Assembly (NCBI RefSeq): GCF_000519045.1
Contig: NZ_KI912532.1
Span: 2,232,001 to 2,296,000, forward strand
DNA from: Dechloromonas agitata is5
Lineage (GTDB): Bacteria; Pseudomonadota; Gammaproteobacteria; Burkholderiales; Rhodocyclaceae
DNA: 64,000 bases
Direction of reading: 5' to 3'
Positions 51,101 to 59,692 of the stretch are shown here, piece by piece (position 1 is the stretch's first letter; the number at the start of each line of letters is the position of its first letter). A program made the position numbers and the translations under genes. The notes beneath the pieces are model-generated. The model saw only the letters and a program-made list of their open reading frames with translations. It searched no databases and was not told the DNA's origin.

Positions 51101-51655
51101 TCAGAAGTTGATGCCGACCTTGGCGATCAGGGCCCAATTCTCGAAGTCGACGTTGTTGCGCTCATTGGTGTTCAGGTAGCGCAGGTCGAGGCCGGAGTAA
51201 TACATACCCTTGCGGTAGTTGGCACCCACCACCGCACCGTAGGCGAACAGGTTCTTGTCGGCGATGCCGTTATCGGCTTTGACCATGCCGATCACCGGGC
51301 CGGCGCCGATGGAGAATCCGCTACCGATGGGCACGGTGTAGCGCGGTGACAGTTCGAAGGAGGTGGCCTTCACGCCGGATTCGTTGGTGTGGTTGATCTG
51401 GACATGGGTGCGGATTCGGTTGTCCGCCGTCTGGATCAGGCCACAGTTCATGTTGAAATCGAGGCCATAGACGAAGTTGTTGTCGTCGCTGGCCGGGGTG
51501 GCCTTCATGATGCCGCCGGTGAGGGCGATGGTCGGCTCGAACTTGAAGCCGGCTTCCTTGCCGGCGAAGAAACGCAGGCCGTCGGCCTGGCTGGCGGTCG
51601 CGCCGAGCGCGAGGCCGGCGAGCAGGAAGAGGGCGGTGATGCGGCTGGTTTTCAT
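51101..51655 (-). CDS. Outer-membrane beta-barrel protein of unknown function
   Basis: 184 residues with a signal peptide (ALFLLAGLALGATASQA). The mature part has alternating beta segments typical of a small eight-strand barrel (IRTHVQINHTNESGV, FELSPRYTVPIGSGFSIGAGPVIG, MYYSGLDLRYLNTNERNNVDFENWALIAKVGINF) and ends in Phe, the outer-membrane assembly signature. OmpW-, OprF-like or lipid A deacylase-like functions cannot be separated by eye. The ATG at 51655 follows GGAGAG; the six upstream codons lack support. The region 51656-51759 shows no gene. Confidence 0.78.
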   Translation of the reverse strand: MKTSRITALFLLAGLALGATASQADGLRFFAGKEAGFKFEPTIALTGGIMKATPASDDNNFVYGLDFNMNCGLIQTADNRIRTHVQINHTNESGVKATSFELSPRYTVPIGSGFSIGAGPVIGMVKADNGIADKNLFAYGAVVGANYRKGMYYSGLDLRYLNTNERNNVDFENWALIAKVGINF

Positions 51656-51759
51656 ATTCTCTCCGAATGACACAAAACTTCTTAACGCCAGCTAGGGCCG
51701 GCAACCCGGAAAGGATAGAGCGGACTGGGGACCGAGTCTGTGACCTGGGTCACCCAGCG

Positions 51760-52254
51760 TCATTTCTTCAGCAGGGTGTCCTGAACGGAATCAAAGTCCG
51801 GTTTGCGGACCACGCCCATCTTGCGCTGGATCACGTTGCCATGGCGGTCGATGAACAAGGTGTAGGGCAAGCCGGCCTTGGTATTGCCGAGCGCCTGCAT
51901 CAGCGGAATACCCTGTTCTTTGGCGACGAAGACTGGGTAATCCATGTCGTAGGCCTTGGCGAATTCTTTGGCCGGTTCGGCCTTGTCCTCGATACCGATG
52001 CCGAGTACCTCGATCTTGCCCTTGTGGGCGTTGCGGAACTTGATCAGCTCGGGAATTTCGGCCCGGCAGGGACCGCACCAGCGGGCCCAGAAATTGACGA
52101 TCAACGGCTTGCCCTTGTAGCGCTCGAGGGCGACCGGCTTGTCGTCGAGGTCGTTCAGTGTCGCAGCGAACAGCGGGCCGGAGGAGGGCATTTCCTGGGC
52201 ACTGGCAGACGTCGCGGAGAAGGCCAGGGCGAGGGCGAGGAGCCGCATTTTCAA
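51760..52254 (-). CDS. TlpA-like periplasmic thioredoxin
   Basis: 164 residues with a signal peptide (LLALALAFSATSASA) and the redox motif WARWCGPCRAEIPEL (Cys60, Cys63), followed by the cis-Pro region KAGLPYTLFIDRHG. TlpA/ResA-like proteins reduce cysteines for cytochrome c or copper-site assembly. It overlaps the nosY end by 4 nt, so it is the last gene of the nos operon and may reduce cysteines of NosL, SCO or the CuA site of NosZ. That role is inferred from context. Confidence 0.88.
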   Translation of the reverse strand: MKMRLLALALAFSATSASAQEMPSSGPLFAATLNDLDDKPVALERYKGKPLIVNFWARWCGPCRAEIPELIKFRNAHKGKIEVLGIGIEDKAEPAKEFAKAYDMDYPVFVAKEQGIPLMQALGNTKAGLPYTLFIDRHGNVIQRKMGVVRKPDFDSVQDTLLKK

Positions 52255-53078
52255 GGCAGATCTCCACGGCGGAAGATGACGTAACCGGCGGTGGCGCTGA
52301 TGACACCCAGCGCGGCCGGATAAGCCAGGGCAAAGACCTTGTAGCCAGCCGTGCCGAACAGATCAAGGATGACATAGGCCGACGGACCGAGCACGATCAG
52401 TTGTGGGTCGAAGAGGGCCAGCGCGGCGGTGCGGAAGACCTGCAGCGGGTTGGCCAGGGCCAGGGTGACGGCGAACTCCGGGGCAACCTTCCCCTGGATC
52501 ATCACGCCGAGCAGGATCAGGTCGAGGAAGAGCAGCAGGACCAGCCAGACCATGAAGGCAGCACCCTGCGCCATGTCGGTCGTCCGGGCGATGGCCGAGA
52601 TCAGCATGCCGATGCCGAGGAAGCACATGGCCATCACGGCGAGCAGGGCGGTGTAGTAGCCGAACATGTCCCAAGGCACTTCGATGTTGGCGATCATCGC
52701 CCAGATGACGGAGCCCAGCATGGCGAGAAAGACCGGCGCGAAGACGACGATGTAGCGGCCGACGATCTTGCCCCAGAACCAGGCGCCGAGGCCGACCGGC
52801 AGTGACAGCAGGTATTCGAAGACGCCCGCCTCACGGTCCCCGGCCACCGAGCGGACGGTGGTGATCAGCACGAAAATCGGCAGGATGGCCATGGTCAGCT
52901 GGATGTAGGTGACCAGCAGCCGGGAGAGGCCGATGAAGCCCAGCACGCGCGACTCGGTCAGACCGAACAGGAAGAGCAGGGCAACGATGCCACCGAAGAC
53001 CAGGGTATAGATCTGGAACCAGCGGGCACGCAGGGATTCGACGATATCCAGTTTGGCGGTGAGCCACAGTTGCTTCAT
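52251..53078 (-). CDS. nosY: NosY, permease of the NosFY ABC transporter
   Basis: 275 residues with about six transmembrane helices and the NosY/ABC-2 signature (KLDIVESLRARWFQIYTLVFGGIVALLF, TTVRSVAGDREAGVFEYLLSLPVGLGAWFWGK). NosFY with NosD is thought to deliver a sulfur-containing species or to support CuZ assembly in nitrous oxide reductase. It overlaps nosL upstream and the TlpA-like gene downstream by 4 nt each. Confidence 0.95.
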   Translation of the reverse strand: MKQLWLTAKLDIVESLRARWFQIYTLVFGGIVALLFLFGLTESRVLGFIGLSRLLVTYIQLTMAILPIFVLITTVRSVAGDREAGVFEYLLSLPVGLGAWFWGKIVGRYIVVFAPVFLAMLGSVIWAMIANIEVPWDMFGYYTALLAVMAMCFLGIGMLISAIARTTDMAQGAAFMVWLVLLLFLDLILLGVMIQGKVAPEFAVTLALANPLQVFRTAALALFDPQLIVLGPSAYVILDLFGTAGYKVFALAYPAALGVISATAGYVIFRRGDLP

Positions 53079-53566
53079 TTTTTTAACCTTGCCAGGACAT
53101 GCTGGCGCATGTCGGTGAAATCGAGAGCGCCGGCCAGCGGAGAGGCAACGGCAGCAAAATTGAAACCCATCGGCGACGTGCGTGTCACGAAATACGCACG
53201 GCGCGGATCGAGCCAGTTCATTTCTTCACGGCTCTTGCTGTTGTAGTCGGCAACCCACATCCAGGTGGCGGGGTCTTTCAGCCAGGGATATTTCTCTCCC
53301 TTTTCCTTGAGCCAGATCGCCATGCAGCCGGGGTCGTCGAACTTGAAAACGGTCTTGTCCGGGCCGCCGCGCATCTCACCGGCAAAGCGCCGGTCGGAAA
53401 TGACCATGTTGCAGACGACGCAGGTGTCGCGATCCCATTTGATCTCGACCATGTTGTCCGGCCAGTTGCCTTTCTGGCAGCCGGAAAGCGCCGCTGCCAG
53501 CGGCGTCAGCAACAGACCGCCGACGCCGAGCCGGCCAAGGAAGTCACGTCGATGCCGGTTGCACAT
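53075..53566 (-). CDS. nosL: NosL copper-binding lipoprotein
   Basis: 163 residues. The N terminus carries both a twin-arginine motif (RRDFLGRLGVGG, Arg6-Arg7) and a lipobox (LSGC, Cys30), so it is probably a Tat-exported lipoprotein. The copper-binding segment CVVCNMVISDRRFAGEM (Cys49, Cys52, Met54) and the downstream FKFDDPGCMAIWL are family hallmarks. NosL binds Cu(I) and passes it to NosD/NosZ for CuZ formation. Two nt separate it from the nosF end, and it overlaps nosY by 4 nt. Confidence 0.95.
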   Translation of the reverse strand: MCNRHRRDFLGRLGVGGLLLTPLAAALSGCQKGNWPDNMVEIKWDRDTCVVCNMVISDRRFAGEMRGGPDKTVFKFDDPGCMAIWLKEKGEKYPWLKDPATWMWVADYNSKSREEMNWLDPRRAYFVTRTSPMGFNFAAVASPLAGALDFTDMRQHVLARLKK

Positions 53567-53568
53567 GC

Positions 53569-54423
53569 TCAGTTCTCGGTCAGCGACAGGTCTGCGACCA
53601 GAGCCGTATAACGGGACAGGATGCCGAGGAAGCGCAAGCGGTCAGGCCCGGCGATCTCGCCAGTCCAGATCAACTGATCGGCATCGGCAGCAGAAATTTT
53701 CCAGCCATCGAGCGCTTTGGCAAAAGCCGGTTCGAAGCGCTTGAGGACGATCCGGCAATTCAGGACATCGGTCAGGGTCACGTCGTCGGCCACCTTGTCG
53801 TCGAGGACAACCTTGCCCATGTCCATCTCGATGACCCGGTTGACCAGGGAGGAGACTTCGTCGAGACGGTGGCTGGAGATGATCATCGTCGTATCCTGCA
53901 GGCGTTCGGCCAGCAGGTCGAAGAAAATCTTGCGGGCCTCGGGATCGAGGTTGGCGGCCGGTTCATCCATGACCAGGACCTGCGCCTCCCGTCCCAGCGC
54001 GATGGCGATCAGCAATTTCTGCTTCATGCCGCCGGAAAGACGAACGAACTGGCGTGTCAGGATGGCGTCGACATCGAGGCCGAGACGGCGCGCGATGTCA
54101 TGGATGCGCTTCGGATCGGTGCCGCATAGCGAAGCCGAGAAATCGATCAATTGGCCTACCGGCATTTTCAGCGGCGGCGGCAACTGCGGCACGAAACCGA
54201 TCTTGCCGAGGACGGCGGTGCGGTTGCTGCGCGGGTCGAGACCATTGATGGCAACGCTGCCGTCGAAGGTGTATTCGCCGAGCAGGCAGCGAATCAGGGT
54301 GGTCTTGCCGGCACCATTGGAACCGATCAGGGCGACTCGTTCGCCGAGGCCGATATCGAGGCTGATGCCGTCGAGAACGCGGGCCTTGCGGAAGGTCTTG
54401 GCTACTTGCTTGAACTGGATCAT
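53569..54423 (-). CDS. nosF: NosF, ATPase of the NosFY ABC transporter
   Basis: About 284 residues. Walker A GSNGAGKT (residues 34-41), Q-loop region FVPQLPPPL, signature LSGGMKQKLLIAIALGREAQV, Walker B VLVMDEPAANLDPEARK and the switch His in IISSHRLDEV. It energises NosY for CuZ biogenesis. The frame is open to a GTG at 54498, but homology starts at the ATG at 54423 (MIQFKQVAKTF). No clear ribosome site precedes any candidate, and a TATAAT on the minus strand stands close upstream. Confidence 0.94.
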   Translation of the reverse strand: MIQFKQVAKTFRKARVLDGISLDIGLGERVALIGSNGAGKTTLIRCLLGEYTFDGSVAINGLDPRSNRTAVLGKIGFVPQLPPPLKMPVGQLIDFSASLCGTDPKRIHDIARRLGLDVDAILTRQFVRLSGGMKQKLLIAIALGREAQVLVMDEPAANLDPEARKIFFDLLAERLQDTTMIISSHRLDEVSSLVNRVIEMDMGKVVLDDKVADDVTLTDVLNCRIVLKRFEPAFAKALDGWKISAADADQLIWTGEIAGPDRLRFLGILSRYTALVADLSLTEN

Positions 54424-54523
54424 GGGGCGGATTATAGGTGGCGCAGCAGATTCGGACATTGAATATCGATCAAAAATCCGCACGGGCGCCATGGTCACGA
54501 ATAGCTGTTCGCATCGGGCTTTT

Positions 54524-54575
54524 CCCCGTGCCTGGACAATGCCGCCATGGAGGCTGGCACGGTCCCGGCACGGGG
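54524..54575. repeat. Long-range inverted repeat in the nosH-nosF gap
   Basis: CCCCGTGCC (54524-54532) is mirrored by GGCACGGGG (54567-54575), with a second GGCAC at 54556-54560 allowing an alternative fold. It lies in the only sizeable gap (54424-54589) of the nosD-G-H-F-L-Y run. No U run follows. Confidence 0.55.
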
Positions 54576-54589
54576 TCTCGTCTGAAGGA

Positions 54590-55567
54590 CTACATCAACT
54601 TGGACAGGCCCTTGATCTCGAAAGTCAGCGAACCAGTGGGGCAGGCGTCGACGCACAGGCCGCAACGCGTGCAGTCCGGGCCGATGGGCACTTCCGGCTC
54701 GATGGCGCGCCCCTTGATCACGGTGTCGAGCACGTGCGGAACGAGACAGACCTTGCGGCAATCGCCTTCGTGGAAGCAACCATCCAGCTTGTACTTGATG
54801 CGCACCGGCGAGATGATGCCCACCACGCCGTAGGTCAGACCGATCGGGCAGGCATAGCGACACCAGGCGCGGCGGGAGAAGAAGACCTCGAAGAAGAGCA
54901 GGGCCAGCACCCACAGCATGGCCAGCCCCGGGCCGTAGATCAGCGCACGGGAGACGATGCCGGTCGGCGAAATGGCCTCGTACACCGTGTAGCCGGTGGC
55001 GATGGCGAGCAGCGCGAAGATGACCCAGAACACCGTACGCAGGCGACGATCCATGGTCTGGTCGGTGACCAGCTTCTTCTTGGCCAGGAAGAGGTGAATC
55101 TTCTCGGCCCACTCGGCCAGCAGGTGGTAGGGGCAAATCCAGGAGCAGAAGGTTCGACCACCGAGCAGTACCCAGAGCACTAACACCGTTCCGGTTCCGA
55201 TCAGCAGGTTGTTGATGATGTGCTTGTGGGCGAGCATCACCTGCAGCGCGGAGTTGAGGTCGATCAGGTGAAAGCCGACGAAGCGCGAAGCGGTCAGGGC
55301 GCCTTCGAGGATCTGGATGTCGAGGGCGAAGGAGATGACGAACAGCAGGTTGGCGAAGATCAGCGTTGCCCAGCGGCGGTTGCGCCACTTGGTGCTTTTC
55401 TGCTCATGCGCCTGGGCGTGGAGCTTGAAATCCTTGTTGCCCTTCTTGTAGAAGTGGATGGTTTGCGCTGCCGGGCTGATGTCCTCGGGTTTGGTCGGCT
55501 TGGCCGGATCAGCGCCGAATAGAACCTTGATCTGGTCGACAAAACGTTTTTTCAACAAGGCACTCAT
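54590..55567 (-). CDS. nosH: NosH, NapH-like membrane quinol-oxidising ferredoxin subunit
   Basis: About 325 residues. Four or five membrane helices, two polyferredoxin-type CxxxCP motifs (TFCSWICPYHLLAEW and RAWCRYACPIGL) and a C-terminal four-cysteine cluster (CTRCGLCVDACPTGSL), as in NapH. With NosG it passes electrons from menaquinol or quinol toward the periplasmic cytochromes in clade II systems, which lack NosR. The ATG at 55567 overlaps the nosG stop (ATGA), so that start is preferred over the GTG at 55576. Confidence 0.93.
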   Translation of the reverse strand: MSALLKKRFVDQIKVLFGADPAKPTKPEDISPAAQTIHFYKKGNKDFKLHAQAHEQKSTKWRNRRWATLIFANLLFVISFALDIQILEGALTASRFVGFHLIDLNSALQVMLAHKHIINNLLIGTGTVLVLWVLLGGRTFCSWICPYHLLAEWAEKIHLFLAKKKLVTDQTMDRRLRTVFWVIFALLAIATGYTVYEAISPTGIVSRALIYGPGLAMLWVLALLFFEVFFSRRAWCRYACPIGLTYGVVGIISPVRIKYKLDGCFHEGDCRKVCLVPHVLDTVIKGRAIEPEVPIGPDCTRCGLCVDACPTGSLTFEIKGLSKLM

Positions 55568-56424
55568 GCTCGCCACCCTTCACCGGGAATGATTTCGATG
55601 CTGGCCGGTTCGGTCGGGCAGATCATTTCACAGACGCCGCAACCAACGCAGGCTTCATGAACGACGGGAATGCCCTTCATCTTGCCGTCCTTGCCCAGGC
55701 CCATTTCAACGGTGATCGCACCCTTGATCGGACAGGCCTGCTCGCAAAGGTCACAGACTTCGCGGTCGTATTTGTAGTCGTTGACCGGAATCGGCTTCCA
55801 GCGGTCGACCGACATGTAGCGCAACTTGCCTTCGAAGTTGGCGCCCCGGGCGCTTCCCTTGAAACCCTTGCCTTGTATGGCCAAGCAGGATTCCGGTCGG
55901 GTCAGTCGGGCAACACCGATTCGTTCGGCCAGGTTGAGCGTCGGCTCGGCGTCCTTTTCCTTGGCCAGCAGAATCGGCTTGGATGAAAGTTCGGCACCGG
56001 GCCGTACGGTCATGTGGGCCGGCTTGTGGTAAGTCAACGAACCGGTCGGGCAGGCCAGGATGCACTGCACGGCATCGCAGGAGAAATCGCAGGCTTGCTC
56101 GCGGGCGTCGATATACGGCGTCCCAACGCCCATCCCATCGACCAGGTCGGCCAGCTTGATGGCTTCGACCGGGCACACCTGAACGCATTGGCCGCATTTG
56201 ATGCAGCTCGACAGGAAATCTTTTTCATCGAGCGCACCCGGCGGACGCAAGCGATGCTTTTTTGAATAGATCAGCGGCAGGAAGCCGGAGCCGGCCGCTC
56301 CCAGCACACCGCCGGTCAGCAGGATGGTGCGCAGGGCACGCCTGCGGTTGGTTTGCTTCTTGGCGTTGGAAACCTTGCCGGCTTCCGGCTTGCGGTCGCC
56401 ATTGGCGGTATTGTCTTCGCTCAT
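55564..56424 (-). CDS. nosG: NosG, NapG-like periplasmic ferredoxin
   Basis: 286 residues. An N-terminal twin-arginine-like signal/anchor (NRRRALRTILLTGGVLGAAGSGFLP) and four [4Fe-4S] cluster motifs: CIKCGQCVQVCP, CDFSCDAVQCILACP, CDLCEQACP and CVGCGVCEMICP. It resembles NapG and forms an electron-transfer module with NosH for nitrous oxide respiration. It overlaps nosD by 4 nt on one side and nosH by 4 nt on the other. Confidence 0.94.
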   Translation of the reverse strand: MSEDNTANGDRKPEAGKVSNAKKQTNRRRALRTILLTGGVLGAAGSGFLPLIYSKKHRLRPPGALDEKDFLSSCIKCGQCVQVCPVEAIKLADLVDGMGVGTPYIDAREQACDFSCDAVQCILACPTGSLTYHKPAHMTVRPGAELSSKPILLAKEKDAEPTLNLAERIGVARLTRPESCLAIQGKGFKGSARGANFEGKLRYMSVDRWKPIPVNDYKYDREVCDLCEQACPIKGAITVEMGLGKDGKMKGIPVVHEACVGCGVCEMICPTEPASIEIIPGEGWRA

Positions 56425-57785
56425 GATGGAGTCACCTTGGCAGGTTTGACGAAGCGCGGCTTCTCGTCACGCAGGACCAGGTCCGGTGTCGAGAAAGGAG
56501 CGAGGCGTTCCAGGAAGTCGAGCAGTTCCATGACTGGGGAGCTGCGGAAGAAGCGGGCAACCGGCAACTCGATCCAGATCTGGTCGGCATAGGCGTAGTT
56601 TTCGTGAATCTGGTCGCCGATTCCGTCTGCATTACGATCGAAGCCCTGGTAGTCGTCCCAGTAATTACCTTCCCAGAAATTCTTGGCGGAATTGCTGTTG
56701 TCACCACGGCCACCATAGGTCACCTGGGTCAGGTTGCCTTCGAAGACGTTATCGCGGACGTTGTTGCCGCCGGTTTCCGAGTTGAACAGGATGCCGATGC
56801 CGTTATAGGCAAAGCGGTTACCCTTGATCTCGATCGTCGAGTCGGGCTGGAACGGAGAGAGATCCGAGCCGATGCCGATGCCGCAGTAAATGATCTCGTT
56901 ATTCTCGATCAGGGTACCGGAGGCTTCCTTGAAGCCGATACCCATGCCCGTTGCGCCGGTCGCATGCGAAATCACGTTGTGGCGGGCTGCGCCACCCTCG
57001 GTGTACATGAAGTAGATGCCGACGGCGTTATCGTAGAACTGGTTGCGTTCGACGATGTTGTCGTTGGCAAACATGAAGTGGATCGAGTAGCGGCTGCGTC
57101 GGCCCAGGTTGTCGCGGAAAATATTCCTGTGGGAATACCAGGCAACCATGTCGCGCGAGTCGATGATTTCGTTCTTCTCGACCACGTTGTTGTTGCTGTA
57201 CCACAAGCGCAAGCCATCGCCGCGTACACCCAGTTCGAAGTCCTTCGACTTGATCCGGTTGCCGCGCACCGTGCTGTCGTTGACCTGCTTGAGGTCGATA
57301 CCGAACAGACAGTTGTCGACCACGTTGTCTTCGATCAGGTTGTGGTGGCCACGGACATCGAGGCAGGAGTCATCCGTGTCGTGCGAGTCGCCGGAACCAG
57401 TAAGCCGGAGACCGCGGATCACTACGTTACTTGCGTTCAGCACCATGACGGTACCCTTGTCGCCGGCGTCGATGGTCACCTTGCCGCCACCGTCGATGGT
57501 CAGCGGCTTGTCGATGGTGACCGGGCCGGCGTAGGTACCCGGCGGGGGTTTAAGGATACTGCCGGGCGGCGCCTTGTCGACCAGATCCTGGAACGGTTTC
57601 AGGCCGTGGACGCGCTTGTCGCGCTCCATCAGCATGAACGTTGGTTTCGGGCGGTCGATGGTGACGCGCGGGGCAGTGCTCAGATCGGCTGAAGCACCCA
57701 GTTGCTGCTCGGTGTTGCCGGTCGATAAGGCGAGAATCGAAGCTAGGGCGACTCCCGCCTTGGCAAAGGCGTTGAGCGGTGGCAC
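56421..57785 (-). CDS. nosD: NosD, periplasmic CuZ assembly protein
   Basis: About 454 residues. A signal peptide (AKAGVALASILALSTGN) followed by a right-handed beta-helix with many NosD/CASH-type repeats (NLIEDNVVDNCLFGIDLKQ, NVVEKNEIIDS, NIVERNQFYDNAVGIYFMYTEG, TLIENNEIIYCGIGIG, NFWEGNYWDDYQGFD). NosD accepts copper and sulfur for the CuZ site with NosL and NosFY. The GTG at 57785 lies 5 nt after the nosB stop; the frame is open upstream to 57998, but only through nosB. Confidence 0.95.
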   Translation of the reverse strand: MPPLNAFAKAGVALASILALSTGNTEQQLGASADLSTAPRVTIDRPKPTFMLMERDKRVHGLKPFQDLVDKAPPGSILKPPPGTYAGPVTIDKPLTIDGGGKVTIDAGDKGTVMVLNASNVVIRGLRLTGSGDSHDTDDSCLDVRGHHNLIEDNVVDNCLFGIDLKQVNDSTVRGNRIKSKDFELGVRGDGLRLWYSNNNVVEKNEIIDSRDMVAWYSHRNIFRDNLGRRSRYSIHFMFANDNIVERNQFYDNAVGIYFMYTEGGAARHNVISHATGATGMGIGFKEASGTLIENNEIIYCGIGIGSDLSPFQPDSTIEIKGNRFAYNGIGILFNSETGGNNVRDNVFEGNLTQVTYGGRGDNSNSAKNFWEGNYWDDYQGFDRNADGIGDQIHENYAYADQIWIELPVARFFRSSPVMELLDFLERLAPFSTPDLVLRDEKPRFVKPAKVTPS

Positions 57786-57790
57786 GGAAA

Positions 57791-58765
57791 TTACTCGGCC
57801 TGGCCTTCGCGCAACTGCTTGCGACGGATGAGAAGGGCCAGAATCAGGCAGACAAAGATCACCATCAGCAGGCCATAACCCCAGTACGGGTAGGAGAAGG
57901 TCGAGAACTGGGCGACCTTGCCTTCGCCAAACACGGTCGGCATGAAGGGCTTCACGGTGAAGGCGCCCCACGGGTGCAGGTTGTGGCCGAAGAACCACAG
58001 CCAGCCGGCGTAGGTGATCACGAAATAAAGGGGCAGCAGGGCCGGAACCAGGGCCAGCAGCAGCTGGAAGGGGCGGATCAGTGCAGTGGCGGCGACGACG
58101 ACGACCATGACGGCGATCAGGCCGAAGATGGCAACCTTGGAGTACAGCGTGACATTGTCACCCCACACCTTGATCTTGTCCGGTTCCTTGAAGAAGGTGC
58201 CAGCTTCGGCCATGTAGGCGTCGACATGGCTGGCCAGGTGGCCGAGGACGAACTGGTCGACGATGGCCCAGGCGGCGACAGCAGCGAAACCGACGGCCAG
58301 GGTCGCGACGCGTGCCTTTTTCTTGGTCATTGCAAAGGCGATCATCATCACGGCGAAGAAACCGAAGAAGAACTTGGCCAGCGGCTTTTCGACCGGTGCG
58401 CCGGTAGCGATCGGGAACATGCCGACGTAATGGTTGATCGTGTTCATTTCGTGCACGCAATCCAGCCCTTGAGCACCCTTGTCGACGTTTTTCTCGGCGT
58501 CGAGTACCGGGTTGTAGCGCTCATCGTCGTGCGCCAGGTCTTTCTGGATGATTTCGTTAGCCATGCGGGTGCCCTTGCCGGCTGCCTTGCAGCCGTTATA
58601 GACACCATCGAAATGGAAGTGGATGCGGATGCCATCGGGGAAGGCATCGGGTGGATAGTTCGGGGCGGTGAGGGAAACCCACCAGATCGGGGCAAAGTAG
58701 GCGGCGACCAGGCAGATCAGCGAGATCAGGGTCAAGCCACCAATGATTTTGTTCTGTTTTTCCAT
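57791..58765 (-). CDS. nosB: NosB-type membrane protein of clade II nos clusters
   Basis: 324 residues. One N-terminal helix (IIGGLTLISLICLVAAYFAPIWWVSL), a periplasmic segment with APNYPPDAFPDGIRIHFHFDGVYNGC and DCVHEMNTINHYVGMFPI, then four or five helices. This is the layout of NosB, conserved in clade II nos clusters next to nosD and required for nitrous oxide respiration in Wolinella; its biochemical role is unknown. The conserved HFHFDG and HEMNTINHY histidines could bind metal. The ATG at 58765 is preferred; the upstream frame runs through the hairpin. Confidence 0.88.
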   Translation of the reverse strand: MEKQNKIIGGLTLISLICLVAAYFAPIWWVSLTAPNYPPDAFPDGIRIHFHFDGVYNGCKAAGKGTRMANEIIQKDLAHDDERYNPVLDAEKNVDKGAQGLDCVHEMNTINHYVGMFPIATGAPVEKPLAKFFFGFFAVMMIAFAMTKKKARVATLAVGFAAVAAWAIVDQFVLGHLASHVDAYMAEAGTFFKEPDKIKVWGDNVTLYSKVAIFGLIAVMVVVVAATALIRPFQLLLALVPALLPLYFVITYAGWLWFFGHNLHPWGAFTVKPFMPTVFGEGKVAQFSTFSYPYWGYGLLMVIFVCLILALLIRRKQLREGQAE

Positions 58766-58813
58766 GTCGCTATTCTCTATCGTGTTACGCCCGGCGAATG
58801 GCCGGGTGGGGAA

Positions 58814-58838
58814 GCTGCCCGTCTCAGGGACGGGCAGC
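58814..58838. other. Perfect 10-bp hairpin between the diheme cytochrome gene and nosB
   Basis: GCTGCCCGTC (58814-58823) pairs with GACGGGCAGC (58829-58838), loop TCAGG. There is no U run in the minus-strand direction, so it is probably an mRNA stability or processing element, or a partial terminator, limiting expression of nosB-D-G-H-F-L-Y relative to nosZ and the cytochromes. Confidence 0.7.
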
Positions 58839-58858
58839 GGCACTAGCCAGGTGCTTTA

Positions 58859-59581
58859 TTACTTCTTCTTGGCCGTCGGCTTGCACATCGAGCCCGGCAT
58901 GGTCAGGCTGGCCTGGTAAGCCGAGATGGCAACCAGTTGGTCATTGGTGTAAGGCTTGATGACCTTGACCATGTCCGGGTTGGCGTTGCGGCGATGACCG
59001 TCACGGATTTCGGTCATCTGGCGCAGCAGGTACTTGTAGTGCTGGCCGGCGATAACCGGGTAGAACTTGTCCTTCTTGCCTTCGCCGTTCTTGCCGTGGC
59101 ACTCCAGGCACTGCTTTTCATACAGTTCCTTGCCTTGGGCGATCTTGATGGCGGCATCGGCACCCTCGTACTTACCGTGCTCGACCGGGATGCACAGGCT
59201 TTCGATGTAGGCAGCGACGTCGGCCAGTTCCTGCGGGTCGGTCAGGGTGGCGGCGAACGGGTACATGGTCGGGTTGTCACGCAGGCCGGCGCGGATGTCG
59301 GCCATCTGCTTGATCAGCACGGTGGTGTGCTGGCCAGCCAACTGCGGGAAGGTGCCGTCCGGGCGGCCAGCGCCGGAAGGCAGGTGGCAGGCGCCACAGA
59401 CTTCATAGGCTTCCTGGCCGTTCTTCTTGTCGCCCTTCTTGTTCAGGGCTTCGGACTTTTCGCCACCCTCGGCGTTCCACTTGTAGTCCTTGCCTTCAAT
59501 GCCTTGCTGGTGCGGAGCGGGGGGGCCGGCGAAAGCGACACCGGCGGAGAGCAGGCCAATCAGCAGTAGAGATGCTTTCAT
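58859..59581 (-). CDS. Diheme cytochrome c (c4-like), probable electron donor to NosZ
   Basis: 240 residues with a signal peptide (LLLIGLLSAGVAFA). Two heme-binding motifs, CGACH (Cys62, Cys65, His66) and CLECH (Cys158, Cys161, His162), each followed by a c4/c553-type domain (FPQLAGQHTTVLIKQMADIRAGLRDNP and FYPVIAGQHYKYLLRQMTEIRDGHR). It is likely an electron carrier from NosGH or the bc complex to NosZ. It has its own FNR-like box and a -10 element upstream (59624-59665). Confidence 0.92.
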   Translation of the reverse strand: MKASLLLIGLLSAGVAFAGPPAPHQQGIEGKDYKWNAEGGEKSEALNKKGDKKNGQEAYEVCGACHLPSGAGRPDGTFPQLAGQHTTVLIKQMADIRAGLRDNPTMYPFAATLTDPQELADVAAYIESLCIPVEHGKYEGADAAIKIAQGKELYEKQCLECHGKNGEGKKDKFYPVIAGQHYKYLLRQMTEIRDGHRRNANPDMVKVIKPYTNDQLVAISAYQASLTMPGSMCKPTAKKK

Positions 59582-59623
59582 ATTTCGAATCCTTTTGGGC
59601 TGGTTATCCAGTGCAACATGGCC

Positions 59624-59665
59624 ATTATTACCTTGGCCATATTAGTATTCATTGATATGGGTCAT
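59624..59665 (-). promoter_or_regulatory. FNR/DNR-like box and -10 element for the diheme cytochrome gene
   Basis: On the minus strand ATGAC-CCAT-ATCAA (59665 down to 59652; 8 of 10 consensus bases of TTGAT-N4-ATCAA) is followed by AATAAT (59629-59624). The box centre is 29.5 nt from the first -10 base, which puts the box near -41.5, the class II activator position. Confidence 0.6.
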
Positions 59666-59692
59666 ACGCCCTGTAGATCAGGGCTTCCCAAA

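Noticed and set aside
51101-51655. Lipid A deacylase (PagL) call for the small barrel protein
   Set aside because: The length and barrel pattern fit, but I could not place the PagL catalytic His-Ser motif with confidence.
57786-57998. Longer NosD start inside nosB
   Set aside because: The extension is read from nosB coding sequence in another frame; the signal peptide and GTG at 57785 fit the family.
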